This document shows positions 35,129 to 43,831 of a DNA stretch of 64,000 nucleotides, piece by piece (within the stretch, counting starts at the first letter, position 1; each line of letters opens with the position of its first letter). Below the pieces are notes generated by a model that was not told the DNA's origin, did not search any database, and saw only the letters and a list, made by a program, of their open reading frames with translations. Source of the stretch: Desulfurispirillum indicum S5. GTDB lineage: Bacteria > Chrysiogenota > Chrysiogenetes > Chrysiogenales > Chrysiogenaceae. The position numbers and the translations under genes are program-made. Location: positions 2,588,001 through 2,652,000 of the forward strand of contig NC_014836.1 in the NCBI RefSeq assembly GCF_000177635.2, written 5' to 3'.

Positions 35129-36469
35129 ATGAAAAACCTCTTCCGCCGCCTTCTGCCATCGGAGCACCCCTTCCAGGAGCTTCGCCAGAATGTCATAAAA
35201 GCCCCCGATACCTACTACTTCGACTTCACAGCTACAGGCCTTGGCTACCAGCCCATCGAGGAGCGCATCGCCGAGGCGATGCAGGACTACGCCAATACCC
35301 ACTCCAAAATCGCCCGCTCGGCAGCCCTCACCTCGTCGCGCTACGATGTGGCTCGCTCGCGCCTCAAGGATTTCCTCGGCATCAACAACGAGTTTGCCCT
35401 GCTGCCCTGCGGCAATGGCTCCACCGCCGCCATGAAGAAGTTTCAGGAACTGCTGGGCATCTACATTCCCCCCGCCACCCGCAAACGCCTGGGCATTGCC
35501 ATTGACCCCGAGCAGCTGCCCGTCTTTCTCATCGGCCCCCAGGAACACCACTCCAACGAAATCAGCCTGCGGGAAACCGGCGCCACCGTCATCCGCATTC
35601 CCCTGAACGCCCAGGGCACCATCAACCTGGACACTCTGCGCGCCGAAGCCGCCCGCCACGCCCACCGTCAGATCATCGGCTCCTTCTCCACCGCCTCCAA
35701 CGTCAGCGGCGACCTGCTGCCCTGGGAAGAAGTCTCGCGCATCATCCGCCAGCACCAGGGCCTGGTATGCTTCGATATGGCCGCATCTTCGCCCTACATG
35801 AACATCGACAACAGCCTCTATGACGCCGCCTTCCTCTCGCCCCACAAACTGCTGGGCGGCCCCGGCAGCTGCGGACTGCTGGCCATCCGCCGTACCCTGG
35901 TGGACACCAGCCTGCCCCCCACCTTCGGTGGAGGCGGAACCGTGGGATACGTCTCCCGCCAGCAGCACGATTTTGTGGAAAACCTGGAGCAGCGCGAAGA
36001 CGCCGGAACCCCCGGCATCCTGCAACTCCTGCGCGCCAGCTTTGCCTACCAGCTGCGCAACGAAGTGGGCTTCGCCTTCATGGAACAACGCAAAAACAAC
36101 CTCAGCAGCGTCTTCCTGGAAGGCCTGGGAAATATCGGCAGCCACACCATCTACGGCCCCGCCCAGGACATCCCGCGCATCAGCACCTTCGCCCTCAACT
36201 TTGAAGGCGTCAGCCCCTACAGCCTCTGCGAACACCTCTCCGAACTCTACCGCATCGAAACCCGCCCCGGCTGCAGCTGCGCCGGCCCCTACGGCCACGA
36301 CCTGCTGAACATGCCCGACGACCACGACCTCGCCCGCAAACCCGCCTGGTTGCGCGTCAGCATCCACTACACCCACTCCCTCGAAGACGTGGAATACCTG
36401 CTGGAAAGCCTGCGCAAAGCCGTCAACGCCCTGCGCGGCAGGGAAGACCAGAAATGGGAAGCGTGCTGA
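35129..36469 (+). CDS. Class V aminotransferase, cysteine desulfurase-like
   Basis: This 446-residue fold-type I PLP enzyme shows FDFTATGLGYQP at the start, PQEHHSNEI (ring-stacking His), CFDMAASSPYMNID, and the Lys-containing SPHKLLGGPGSCG. These are typical of the NifS/SufS-like group, and RPGCSCAGPYGHDLL supplies Cys near the expected active loop. Whether it is a true desulfurase or a related lyase is open. It is divergent from the MoeB/ThiF-like gene, which fits a sulfur-transfer role. A long repeat region follows. Confidence 0.85.
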   Translation: MKNLFRRLLPSEHPFQELRQNVIKAPDTYYFDFTATGLGYQPIEERIAEAMQDYANTHSKIARSAALTSSRYDVARSRLKDFLGINNEFALLPCGNGSTAAMKKFQELLGIYIPPATRKRLGIAIDPEQLPVFLIGPQEHHSNEISLRETGATVIRIPLNAQGTINLDTLRAEAARHAHRQIIGSFSTASNVSGDLLPWEEVSRIIRQHQGLVCFDMAASSPYMNIDNSLYDAAFLSPHKLLGGPGSCGLLAIRRTLVDTSLPPTFGGGGTVGYVSRQQHDFVENLEQREDAGTPGILQLLRASFAYQLRNEVGFAFMEQRKNNLSSVFLEGLGNIGSHTIYGPAQDIPRISTFALNFEGVSPYSLCEHLSELYRIETRPGCSCAGPYGHDLLNMPDDHDLARKPAWLRVSIHYTHSLEDVEYLLESLRKAVNALRGREDQKWEAC

Positions 36470-36519
36470 AGCTGGGGGATAGGGGCTGGAGAATAGAGAG
36501 AGAGGAAAAGGCAGGGAGA

Positions 36520-36836
36520 GATTGAACCACGGAAAACACGGAAGGCACGGAAAAAGAGAGAAAGACATACCTCTCGCCAAGGCGCAAAGTCGCCAAGGAA
36601 AGGCAGGAGGATAAAACCGCAGAGGGTGTTTTTTACCGCGAATGAACGCAAATGGACGCGAATAACTTCCAGTATGAGCAGCCAGTAAGAGGGTTTACCA
36701 CAGATGAACGCCGATTAACGCAGATGAATGCAGGGGAGCGGGGGTACGGAAAAGAGAGAAAAACATGCCTCTCGCCAAGGCGCAAAGTCGCCAAGGAAAG
36801 GCAGGAGGATAAAACCGCAGAGGGTGTTTTTTACCG
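36520..36836. repeat. Mosaic intergenic repeat block, with the start of a second 198-bp unit
   Basis: The block is built of recurring modules: (ga)accacggaaaacacgga; ctctcgccaaggcgcaaag with ccaaggaaaggcaggagg; ccgcgaatgaacgcaaatgg; and accacagatgaacgccgatt. A unit of 198 bp starting near 36613 is followed by a second copy starting near 36811, which is interrupted by the group II intron at 36837 and resumes at 37543. Related blocks occur at 39310-39560, 44810-45050 and 48200-49020. No coding sense is visible. Confidence 0.8.
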
Positions 36837-37542
36837 GTAGAGTAGAGAGCAGGTTTCACCCTGCTCCCCCTCCTCAAACCGGACATGCGGATTTCCCGCA
36901 TCCGGCTTTCCTGCTGCCTTCACCTGAAGGAACACGCAGAATTATCTGCTTCGCCTGCAGGTACAGCTGCTTCATCAGACCAGGGATTCTTCCGGCAGCA
37001 TGGCTTTTCCATTACGGGTACTCACGACTCTGCAGGGTTTGTTATCGAGTGAGTCCACTCAAGCAAACATCCCATTTGCCAATAACTCAGCATGACAACA
37101 GTAAGGCCCCTTCGCTCCACCAGCATTACCCGGTTTCAGCACTACTATGGGCCTCTCCGACTCCCACATTACAGGAAAACATGGTTATGCATTCCCATGC
37201 ACCCTTTTGGCTCGAAGCCACAGCAATATGGGCCTCCCAGGTTCCTGACCAATCTGTCGGTACGCGCTGCCTCCAACCACCCCGGAGAGTCCGATGCATG
37301 CACTTGTCTGTTGCTTCTGCAACGATTATAGGCTTCACCTCATTCGGCAGGATGGCCACTCTCAATTAGCGTTAACGAGGCCGAATCGAGTTCACTTGCG
37401 TTGCGGCTCGCACCTTCGCAGTTACGGGGCTTCGTACAGAAGATTACTCCGATGCACGCCCGGCTGCTACATAGTCAAACAGACAATTACTATGGTAAGC
37501 TCCTTTCAGCTTACGAGATTGGCCAGACTTAGCCTGGCGCAC
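36837..37542 (-). ncRNA. ORF-less group II intron, 706 bp
   Basis: On the minus strand the element starts GTGCGCC (5' consensus GUGYG) at 37542 and ends CTACTCTAC (AY end) at 36837. A 34-base domain V lies at about 36876-36909: it begins AAGCCGGATGCGG, has a GAAA loop, closes with CCGCATGTCCGG and contains the AGC triad. It is followed by a domain VI stem (AGCAGG/CCTGCT). It interrupts a repeat whose uninterrupted copy stands 198 bp away, so both borders are exact. It is too short to encode a reverse transcriptase, so it must be helped in trans or be a fossil. Confidence 0.85.
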
Positions 37543-37740
37543 CGAATGAACGCAAATGGACGCGAATAACTTCCAGTATGAGCAGCCAGTAAGAGGGCTT
37601 ACCACAGATGAACGCAGATTCACGCAGATGAATACAGGGGAGCGGGGGTACGGAAAAGAGAGAAAAACATGCCCCTCGCCAAGGCGCAAAGCCGCCAGGG
37701 AAAGGCAGGAGGATAAAGCCGCAGAGGGGATATAACCCTC
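37543..37740. repeat. Continuation of the interrupted 198-bp repeat unit
   Basis: Sequence from cgaatgaacgcaaatgg to ggcaggaggat matches the unit at 36637-36810 almost base for base. It is the distal exon-side part of the repeat that carries the group II intron. Confidence 0.8.
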
Positions 37741-37756
37741 ACGGCAGCAAGCCGAC

Positions 37757-37915
37757 CGGAGTTGATCTACGATTACTACGGGTTTCCGGCCGAATCCTAC
37801 CAGGTTGAATACCCTGCCGCCGGTGAACCGCTTCTGGCGCGAACAATAGCGCAGCAACTGGAAAAAAACGGCATTGAAGCAACCCTTCACGCGTCGAGGG
37901 GTTTTGATCACGGCA
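37757..37915 (+). pseudogene. Fragment of a LigB/DODA-type extradiol dioxygenase
   Basis: About 53 codons read LIYDYYGFPAESYQVEYPAA, then a helix RTIAQQLEKNGIEA and RGFDHGILV. This is the N-terminal to middle part of the DODA (YgiD/LigB) ring-opening dioxygenase family, including the metal-site region RGFDHG. There is no start codon with a ribosome site, and the frame degenerates after base 37915. It is a remnant left beside the repeats. Confidence 0.7.
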
Positions 37916-37952
37916 TCCTTGTGTTGTTGTGCGCGCTATGGCCGCCTCGACG

Positions 37953-37988
37953 CACTCCATATCTCGCGCCTGAGAGATATGGAGTGCG
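37953..37988. promoter_or_regulatory. Inverted repeat upstream of the Fic gene
   Basis: Perfect 14-bp arms GCACTCCATATCTC and GAGATATGGAGTGC with an 8-base loop. The TATCTCGCG edge reappears inverted as CGCGAGATA at 38052-38060, just before the fic ribosome site. It could be an operator pair or a terminator remnant. Confidence 0.4.
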
Positions 37989-38074
37989 ACTTTCCTTTCT
38001 TATTTCAAAAAAAATGATATAACCTCTTGGAAGGCTTCCATAAATCGCAGTCGCGAGATAAGAAAGGCAAAGCC

Positions 38075-39229
38075 ATGCGCAGTGGCCAATTTAAAAAAAT
38101 GCCCGTTGGTTACACGGCTTTTTTCCCCGCCCCTCTCCCGCCGGTTCCGCAGATCAGCCTGGAAGGTGATCTTGCTCTGTTGCTTTCCGAAGCGGATCGC
38201 GCCTTGGGGGCGCTGAATGTCGTTGTCACGGTTCTGCCCAATCCCGATCTGCTGGTCGGGATGTTTATACAGAAAGAAGCACTGCTCAGTTCCCAGATCG
38301 AGGGAACGCAATCGTCGCTGGTTGACGTACTGGGTGCGGATGAAGACCATGTTCCGACTGCGGACGTAGGCGAAGTCATCAATTATGTCAAGGCCATGCG
38401 CCATGGATTGAAACGACTCCAGGAGGATGATTTCCCCATGTCGCTGCGCTTGATCCGGGAAATTCACGGGGTGCTGATGCAGCAGGTGCGGGGAGGAAAC
38501 CCCAATCTGACCCCAGGGGAATTCCGCCGCATGCAGAACTGGATCGGTGGGACCAGCCCCGCCAACGCCCGATTTGTTCCGCCGCCCGTCGAGGCCATGC
38601 ACGATGCGCTGGCGGCTTTCGAGCGGTACCTGCACGAGGACGACGCCCTGCCGCCGCTGATCCGCTGTGGCTTGCTCCATTACCAGTTTGAAACCATCCA
38701 CCCGTTCAACGACGGCAATGGCCGGGTAGGGCGTCTGCTGATTACACTTTATCTGGTCTGGAAGGGGATTCTCGATGAGCCGATGCTCTATCTGAGCGCC
38801 TATCTGAAGACCCATCAACAGGAATATTACGATCGCCTGACCCAGGTCAGGGTGGAAGGTAACTTCGAGGCCTGGATCCGTTTTTTCCTCGAAGGAATTC
38901 GTGACGTCTCCCTGATGGTGTTGCAGACGACCAAAAGGATTCAGCTTCTCGAAAGGGAGGATTCGGATCGTCTGGTGGCTCATGGAGAAGGATCTTATGG
39001 TCTCACCCTGCTGCGTGGTTTGATGCGCCAGCCTGTGGTCATGGTCAATGACGTCGCCCGCATGGTCGGTGTCAGTTACACCAAGGCCAATGCCTTGATC
39101 GCCACCTGCGAAGATCTCGGCATCTTGCGCCAACGGGGAACCGGAAAGAGAAACCGGAAGTTTATCTACCATGCCTACGTGGAGATTTTGAGTGAGGGGA
39201 CGGAACTGATTTCGGGTGTTGATGGATAA
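38075..39229 (+). CDS. Fic-family protein (AMPylase), class II
   Basis: This 384-residue protein has the Fic core HPFNDGNGRVGR (209-220), whose His transfers AMP (or another nucleotide group) to a target hydroxyl. The N-terminal inhibitory helix SSQIEG (72-77) matches the class II [S/T]xxxE[G/N] rule, so the enzyme is self-inhibited. A C-terminal winged-helix-like region (about 310-370, NDVARMVGVSYTKANALI) suggests DNA binding and possible autoregulation. The target is unknown. It stands alone, flanked by repeats and a pseudogene, in a probably acquired segment. Confidence 0.92.
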   Translation: MRSGQFKKMPVGYTAFFPAPLPPVPQISLEGDLALLLSEADRALGALNVVVTVLPNPDLLVGMFIQKEALLSSQIEGTQSSLVDVLGADEDHVPTADVGEVINYVKAMRHGLKRLQEDDFPMSLRLIREIHGVLMQQVRGGNPNLTPGEFRRMQNWIGGTSPANARFVPPPVEAMHDALAAFERYLHEDDALPPLIRCGLLHYQFETIHPFNDGNGRVGRLLITLYLVWKGILDEPMLYLSAYLKTHQQEYYDRLTQVRVEGNFEAWIRFFLEGIRDVSLMVLQTTKRIQLLEREDSDRLVAHGEGSYGLTLLRGLMRQPVVMVNDVARMVGVSYTKANALIATCEDLGILRQRGTGKRNRKFIYHAYVEILSEGTELISGVDG

Positions 39230-39309
39230 ATTGGTGGCGGGATTCAGGGAGCGTTGGTCGGGGGAGGGTTTGTGAGGAAGCAGAGTTTGGCCCGGCTGAT
39301 ATAAATTTG

Positions 39310-39560
39310 CTGTGGAACGCCAGCTCCTTAAGCCGCCAAGAAAAGGCAAGAGGATAAAACCGCAGATGTTTTTTACCGCGAATGAACGCAAATGGACGCG
39401 AATAACTTCTAGAATAAACAGCCTGTAAGAGGGCTTACCACAGATGAACGCAGATTCACGCAGATGAATGCAGGAGAGCGAAGGCACGGAAAAAGAGAGA
39501 AAGACATACCTCTCGCCAAGTCGCAAAGTCGCCAAGGAAAGGCAGGAAGACTAGCTACGG
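39310..39560. repeat. Mosaic intergenic repeat block, another copy of the unit
   Basis: The modules cgcgaatgaacgcaaatgg, accacagatgaacgcagatt and the tctcgccaag...ggcagga stretch occur in the same order as at 36613-36810, with scattered changes. It begins just after the fic gene and runs almost to the 327-bp repeat. Confidence 0.75.
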
Positions 39561-39592
39561 GTCGGACCCGTCAATAATTCTGGCACATAAAA

Positions 39593-39919
39593 CCGATCTG
39601 AACGCAGAGCGTTTAAATGAGACGCTCCAAGTATAGAATCACGCATCTGTCAATTCCATGGAAGTTAATGGTATTCCTGTAACATTTATTCTGATACCAT
39701 ACGGACTGAATCAACTGGCGTGGCAATGCAGAGCTTCAGCAGTACGGTTTTTCCAATTGTGGATTTGACGGAGAAACTGGCCCGGATAAAAACCTGACAG
39801 TAAAGCACGGTTTATGAAAGAGTTACAGGGCGCGCAGTCTGGCGGGAATTTTTATCCGTCACTTTGTACGGTTTTCGAAAAAGTGCATAGCGTCACTTTT
39901 GACGCCTAAATATAGTTAG
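39593..39919 (+). repeat. 327-bp repeat, copy 1, ending at a GTTRRRY core
   Basis: This segment matches 45060-45386 over its whole length (327 bp in both) and homology stops right at GTTA: here GTTAGAT, there GTTAAGT. Both fit the integron core GTTRRRY, and a cassette-like gene follows each copy. The sequence cctaaatatagtta before the core resembles the attI layout. The internal frame is broken in this copy (TGA after about nine codons). Confidence 0.7.
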
Positions 39920-39960
39920 ATTGGCGCTGCGCGCGCGGAGAAATAATAGGGAGATAGAAT

Positions 39961-40155
39961 ATGAAAGAGATTGCTCGCTTTAACACAAGAATAGAAGCAG
40001 AAATGTGGTGTGTAGCACTAAAAGAAAAAAATATTCCATATATTCTTCAAGGAAATGATTATGGAGGTGCTAATCCTTTAGTGGGGATGATTAATGGCGT
40101 AAAAGTTCTTGTTGCTGATGAAATGATTGATCAAATAGAAAATATTCTCAAGTAG
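39961..40155 (+). CDS. DUF2007-like small protein, first gene of cassette array
   Basis: This 64-residue protein matches the DUF2007 pattern of putative signal-transducing proteins: FNTRIEAEMWCVALKEKNIP, then YILQGND and VKVLVADEMIDQIENILK. It starts 46 bases after the GTTAGAT core that ends the 327-bp repeat and has GGGAGA upstream. The gene is AT-rich, unlike the chromosome, so it is probably imported on a cassette. No attC is recognisable directly after it. Confidence 0.7.
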   Translation: MKEIARFNTRIEAEMWCVALKEKNIPYILQGNDYGGANPLVGMINGVKVLVADEMIDQIENILK

Positions 40156-40159
40156 CTAA

Positions 40160-40560
40160 AGTGTTGGCTTTATCGCTTCACGTGCGGAAATTAAGAAAAT
40201 CATTAAAAAAGAATTAGTTTTTCAAGAAGAAAAGCAATATTTCATGAAGAAAGAATTTGCTTGTCAAATGGAGAAAAGTTTATTCGAAAAGAAGAAATAA
40301 ATATGAATGGTTTGACAGGAAGAGAACAAATATTTCAGAAAGAAGAACAGGTCAAGTTCCTTATTTGTCATGATTAGAAGATTTGGTTACGCAAAGATAA
40401 ATAGAGAATAGATTAGTTTGTCAAAAGGAAGAAATAGTTCAGAAAAAGTAAAGATAAGATTTTTTTCAGAAAGAGAAGAATATTTCTGTCAAAATAATGC
40501 AAAAAAAATATAGTAATTGGAATGTAAGATACAGGAAGAAGCAGATTTTTCAGGAATGGA
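40160..40560. other. AT-rich, purine-rich non-coding stretch with degenerate repeats
   Basis: No gene is visible in these 400 bases. The strand is rich in A and G and contains loosely repeated words (ttgtcaaa-ggagaaa; atatttcagaaagaagaa; tttcagaaagagaagaata) about four times. It may be decayed coding DNA or the long leader of the next cassette gene. Confidence 0.4.
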
Positions 40561-40587
40561 TTGGGAAGAAAAAAAGAGAGGATGATA

Positions 40588-41334
40588 ATGAAAACTGAGT
40601 TTACAAACTGGATGGTACGCTTCGAAAATAAATCACAAAATACAGCATATCAATATGCTCAATCGATTGATAAAATAAGTCGGCATCATTCTGAAATGAC
40701 AAAAGAATATTATGATTTATATACGTCTACTGATTTATTGAAAATAAAGGGAATCGCTGTAGAATATGGAATTGGTGGGAAATATTCTGATTTTGGTAAT
40801 TATGGAAATGGTACAGTTCGTAACGCAATAGCAACATACGTTCGGTTTTTAGAAAAAAAGAATATTGGCAAAGAAATTAATAAAATTGATTCAGATGATA
40901 TTGAGTTAATGAAAGAAACCAATCAAGCATTAAAAGAAAATAATCTAAATGGAATAAACTTTACATATGAAAGAGATTTACAAAGCTCATTAATACTACA
41001 AGCAGAGCAATTATTTCCATCATATAGAATATTTGGGCAGAATAAAGAGGGGATTGAGTATAATATCGAAGGTAAAAGAATAGATCTTTTACTTGAGCAT
41101 AAAAGTGAAGACAAATTGTTAGTGACTGAACTAAAAGCCGGAGTAGCTGATTTTAAAGTATTTGGGCAAATATCAATGTATCTTGGATTGTTAAGCAAAA
41201 AGTATCCAGAAAAAGAAATAAATGGAGTGATTATAGCAAGTGAAATAGATGAATCTTTAATTAATGCAACGTTAACAACAAAACGTATAACATTGAAAAC
41301 ATATAAAATGCAATTAATGCTTGAAGAAATTTAA
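40588..41334 (+). CDS. Predicted PD-(D/E)XK nuclease (NucS/DUF91-like C-domain), cassette gene
   Basis: This 248-residue protein has an N-terminal helical domain (FENKSQNTAYQYAQSIDKIS, GNGTVRNAIATYVRFLEKK) like those seen in restriction proteins. Its C-terminal domain has RIDLLLEHKSEDKLLVTELK, the D-x(n)-E-x-K pattern of PD-(D/E)XK nucleases, then QISMYLGLL as in NucS/DUF91 proteins. A role in DNA restriction is likely but not proven. AGAGAGG precedes ATG 40588. The stop (TAA) touches the left box of attC 4, as in a gene cassette. It is strongly AT-rich. Confidence 0.72.
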   Translation: MKTEFTNWMVRFENKSQNTAYQYAQSIDKISRHHSEMTKEYYDLYTSTDLLKIKGIAVEYGIGGKYSDFGNYGNGTVRNAIATYVRFLEKKNIGKEINKIDSDDIELMKETNQALKENNLNGINFTYERDLQSSLILQAEQLFPSYRIFGQNKEGIEYNIEGKRIDLLLEHKSEDKLLVTELKAGVADFKVFGQISMYLGLLSKKYPEKEINGVIIASEIDESLINATLTTKRITLKTYKMQLMLEEI

Positions 41335-41397
41335 TCTAACGGATAAGGTTAGATTGTGCTCGCAAAGCGAGCCACGATCTGAACCGTTTGTTGGACG
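41334..41397 (+). other. Integron attC site 4
   Basis: The left box TCTAAC (41335-41340) pairs with the right box GTTGGAC (41390-41396), and inner arms around ggttagattgtgctcgc pair with gcgagccacgatctgaacc across AAA. The right core fits GTTRRRY. The stop of the nuclease gene overlaps its start. Confidence 0.82.
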
Positions 41398-41600
41398 GGC
41401 CCGGTTATAGAAAATAGCTTTTTTGATCTCATGGTTGTTTAATCAGGTTTTCGAGCCGTTGCGATGCGGAAGAGGTGTCAGGCCTTGCAGATTTGCAACT
41501 TCATTGCTCATTAACGGCTGTTTCAGGCGTTTTTCAGGCGCAACTCTCCTATAGCGGCTCGCGCCGCAAGTCAATTTCACAATAATGGTTGTGTTGCGGC

Positions 41601-42710
41601 TTACATGGACAGAGCCTCCGGCTGTGCTGGCTGGTACAGTATGGCCGGAAGGACTCGTGGCCGTGAAACTCTTGTTGCAATGATTCCCATAGCTGCTCCG
41701 CAAACGGGACAAACGATAGATGGCCGTGGTTTTCTGTCGCGCATAAGCAAGCGCCATGGTTTTACTCGCAGTACCACTTGCAGCAGGCGGATCAGCTTTT
41801 TACTGCAGGCATGGAGAAACCCATACGATCTTGCTCGCCGGAATCCTCGGGGGAGTACATGGAGCATGAGCAGATAGAGAAAGTACTCGCCCGTGACGGT
41901 TCTGGTGCGATTTTCTGCGCTTTTGGCGTGGCGATACTGGAAGGTGACCATGCCGTCCTTGCAGTACAGGATGTCTTGTTCTCTGATAACACCTCGATAC
42001 AGGTAGCGACCAAGATAGATCAGTGCCTTTTCGCCATTACCTGCATCCTTGCAGTCAACCACCCACTGTTTCGGGCAATCATACGGAACTGGCAGTGTGT
42101 TTTCGACGAAACTTTGAAGCAACTTGGCTCGAAACACCCTGGCCAGCGCCTTGTGGCTAAACAGATACTTCCCGGACTTTTCCTTCCACATTCTGGTCTT
42201 CAGGTTGATGCTTGCTCCAGGCATGATTACGTGGATATGGGGATGGTAGTCCAGGGTTCTGGAGTGGGTGTGAAGGATAGCGGTAAACCCAGGTGATCCA
42301 CCGAGCTTTTTGTCATTACCGGTAAAGGATTTCAGAAGATCCTGCACGGCCGTGAACATCAGGGTGTAAACGGCTCTCTGGTTTTTCCATGCCATATCAC
42401 GCAACTGCCCAGGCAGGGTAAAGGTGATTAGAAAGTATTGACATGGCAGCCGCTTTTCAAGCTGGTTCTCCAGCCACTGCTGGCTCTCGTGGTTCTGGCA
42501 GTGGGGGCAGTTCCTGTGACCACAGGAATGGGGAATGTAGACATGCTTTGCACACTGGTGATCCGAACAGTGAGCTACCATGTGCGGTCCATGTGCCTGT
42601 CTGCACCGAGCCATGGACTCCAGTGCCTTGATATGGCTTGGCAGGAGGTTCTTCTGGTAAGTGCGCAGAAAGCTTTTCCTGAACTCTTTGATGATTGTGG
42701 AGAGCAACAT
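41601..42710 (-). CDS. IS91-family HUH transposase
   Basis: This 369-residue rolling-circle transposase has an N-terminal zinc ribbon (CSDHQCAKHV, HSCGHRNCPHCQ), the HUH motif in DYHPHIHVIMPG, and YLGRYLYRGVI holding the Tyr residues that cut DNA. Its ATG (42710) overlaps the recombinase stop as TAATG, so the two are translationally coupled; the longer frame from 42728 is not needed. The C-terminus has another CPVCG pair. Length is normal. Confidence 0.93.
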   Translation of the reverse strand: MLLSTIIKEFRKSFLRTYQKNLLPSHIKALESMARCRQAHGPHMVAHCSDHQCAKHVYIPHSCGHRNCPHCQNHESQQWLENQLEKRLPCQYFLITFTLPGQLRDMAWKNQRAVYTLMFTAVQDLLKSFTGNDKKLGGSPGFTAILHTHSRTLDYHPHIHVIMPGASINLKTRMWKEKSGKYLFSHKALARVFRAKLLQSFVENTLPVPYDCPKQWVVDCKDAGNGEKALIYLGRYLYRGVIREQDILYCKDGMVTFQYRHAKSAENRTRTVTGEYFLYLLMLHVLPRGFRRARSYGFLHACSKKLIRLLQVVLRVKPWRLLMRDRKPRPSIVCPVCGAAMGIIATRVSRPRVLPAILYQPAQPEALSM

Positions 42711-43621
42711 TATTTTCGCCCCCTCCACGTCAGGTCGAAAGAGTTCACAATGGAGTTGACGACCACCCTTGTATTATTGGCCGTTGTGGCAGTCAGGTGG
42801 GTGTACCTGGCAGTGGTCAGAATGCTGACATGGCCAAGAATCTGCTGCAGCTCAAGCAGATCTACTCCAGCTTCCAGCATATGGGTGGCATAACTGTGGC
42901 GCAGGGAATAGCATGATATTCTTCTCAGACCAAGATGCCGAACCACGCTTTGCATAGCAGACTGGATACCTCCCCTATCCAGAGGCAGATCAACCAGGTG
43001 GGCATTCTTCAGGCCCCTTTTCCTGCTGGGGAAAAGAAAGCAAGGATGCCGATGCACCGCCCAGAACTCTCGCAAGACCTGCAACGTCTTATCGGGCAGC
43101 GGCACCAAGCGATCCTTGTTCCCTTTGGCATCGCGAATATGCACCCGCATATTGCCTGTATCAATATCATCTACCGTAAGGCGGATACCTTCACCAAGGC
43201 GCAAGCCCATGCTGTAGCAGGTGAAAAAGAAGACCTTATAGCTCAAAGTGCTGGTTGCGGCGAATAACCGTCCGGCCTGCTCCACTGACAGAATATCAGG
43301 GATTCTGGAAGCTTTTGGGGGCTTAATCAGGAGGATATTCTCCCAAGGCTTGCGTAACACCTCGGAATAGAAGAATTTCAGTCCGTAGAGATCGAGCTTG
43401 ACCGCACTCCAGGAGTGCGTATCCAGAAGCTCGGTGAAATAATCAAGTAATTGATCGGATGAAAGATCACAAACGTTGCCATCGAAATAGTGACCAATGC
43501 GCCGGAGCGCACGAGCATAGGCATCAATAGTTTTAGGTTGCAGGCCCCCTAGCTTGAGACATTTGAGGTGCTTCTGGTACAGTTTGTTGAAACTCGGATC
43601 TTGCGGCATGGTGGTGTTCAT
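42710..43621 (-). CDS. Tyrosine recombinase of the IS91-like element
   Basis: This 303-residue XerC/phage-integrase-type protein has an N-terminal SAM-like DNA-binding domain (LQPKTIDAYARALRRIGHYF) and a catalytic half with box I Arg in YSMGLRLGEG, the beta-turn Lys in KGNKDRLVPL, Arg in YSLRHSYATHML, and the nucleophile Tyr in ILTTARYTHLT. It lacks the extra helix insert expected of integron integrases, so I do not call it IntI. It is coupled to the transposase downstream. Confidence 0.92.
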   Translation of the reverse strand: MNTTMPQDPSFNKLYQKHLKCLKLGGLQPKTIDAYARALRRIGHYFDGNVCDLSSDQLLDYFTELLDTHSWSAVKLDLYGLKFFYSEVLRKPWENILLIKPPKASRIPDILSVEQAGRLFAATSTLSYKVFFFTCYSMGLRLGEGIRLTVDDIDTGNMRVHIRDAKGNKDRLVPLPDKTLQVLREFWAVHRHPCFLFPSRKRGLKNAHLVDLPLDRGGIQSAMQSVVRHLGLRRISCYSLRHSYATHMLEAGVDLLELQQILGHVSILTTARYTHLTATTANNTRVVVNSIVNSFDLTWRGRK

Positions 43622-43754
43622 TGTAATCTCCTCGGTACTTGTATAGAGAGCGGTAGACGCTCCGCTGCTACCATTACCGAATACGGTGAGATTACAAGTG
43701 GTTCATCGTGGTGAAATGGGTTCGATCGGTATTTGTCTGCCGCGTAGCGGCTTC

Positions 43755-43811
43755 GTCCAACAAGCAAATGCAGCCGACGCAAAATACGCGCGGCTGATTT
43801 GGGCGTTAGCT
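43755..43811 (+). other. Integron attC site 5
   Basis: The left half TCCAACAAGCAAATGCAGCC pairs with the right half GGCTGATTTGGGCGTTAGC. The outer CCAAC/GTTAG boxes and inner CAAAT-CAGCCG arms match, with one extrahelical G on the left arm. Right core GTTAGCT at 43805. Confidence 0.85.
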
Positions 43812-43831
43812 GTCAAGATTGACCTCCGTGT

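Larger units (their letters stand above)
41400..43740 (-). mobile_element. IS91-like element with linked tyrosine recombinase
   Basis: A coupled pair, recombinase then IS91-type transposase on the minus strand, fills the space between attC 4 and attC 5. Elements of this type move by rolling circle and have no target duplication, so I cannot fix the ends; the coordinates are limits set by the neighbouring attC sites. It appears to have landed inside a cassette. Confidence 0.7.

Noticed and set aside
34947-35132. 61-residue ORF upstream of the aminotransferase
   Set aside because: It is built across a perfect hairpin and has no ribosome site.
35051-36580. 509-codon frame opposite the class V aminotransferase
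   Set aside because: The plus strand has the full PLP enzyme; the antisense is low-complexity Ala/Gly/Val.
42710-43621. Tyrosine recombinase as the missing integron integrase
   Set aside because: It is translationally coupled to an IS91 transposase and shows no extra helix between the conserved boxes as in IntI proteins.
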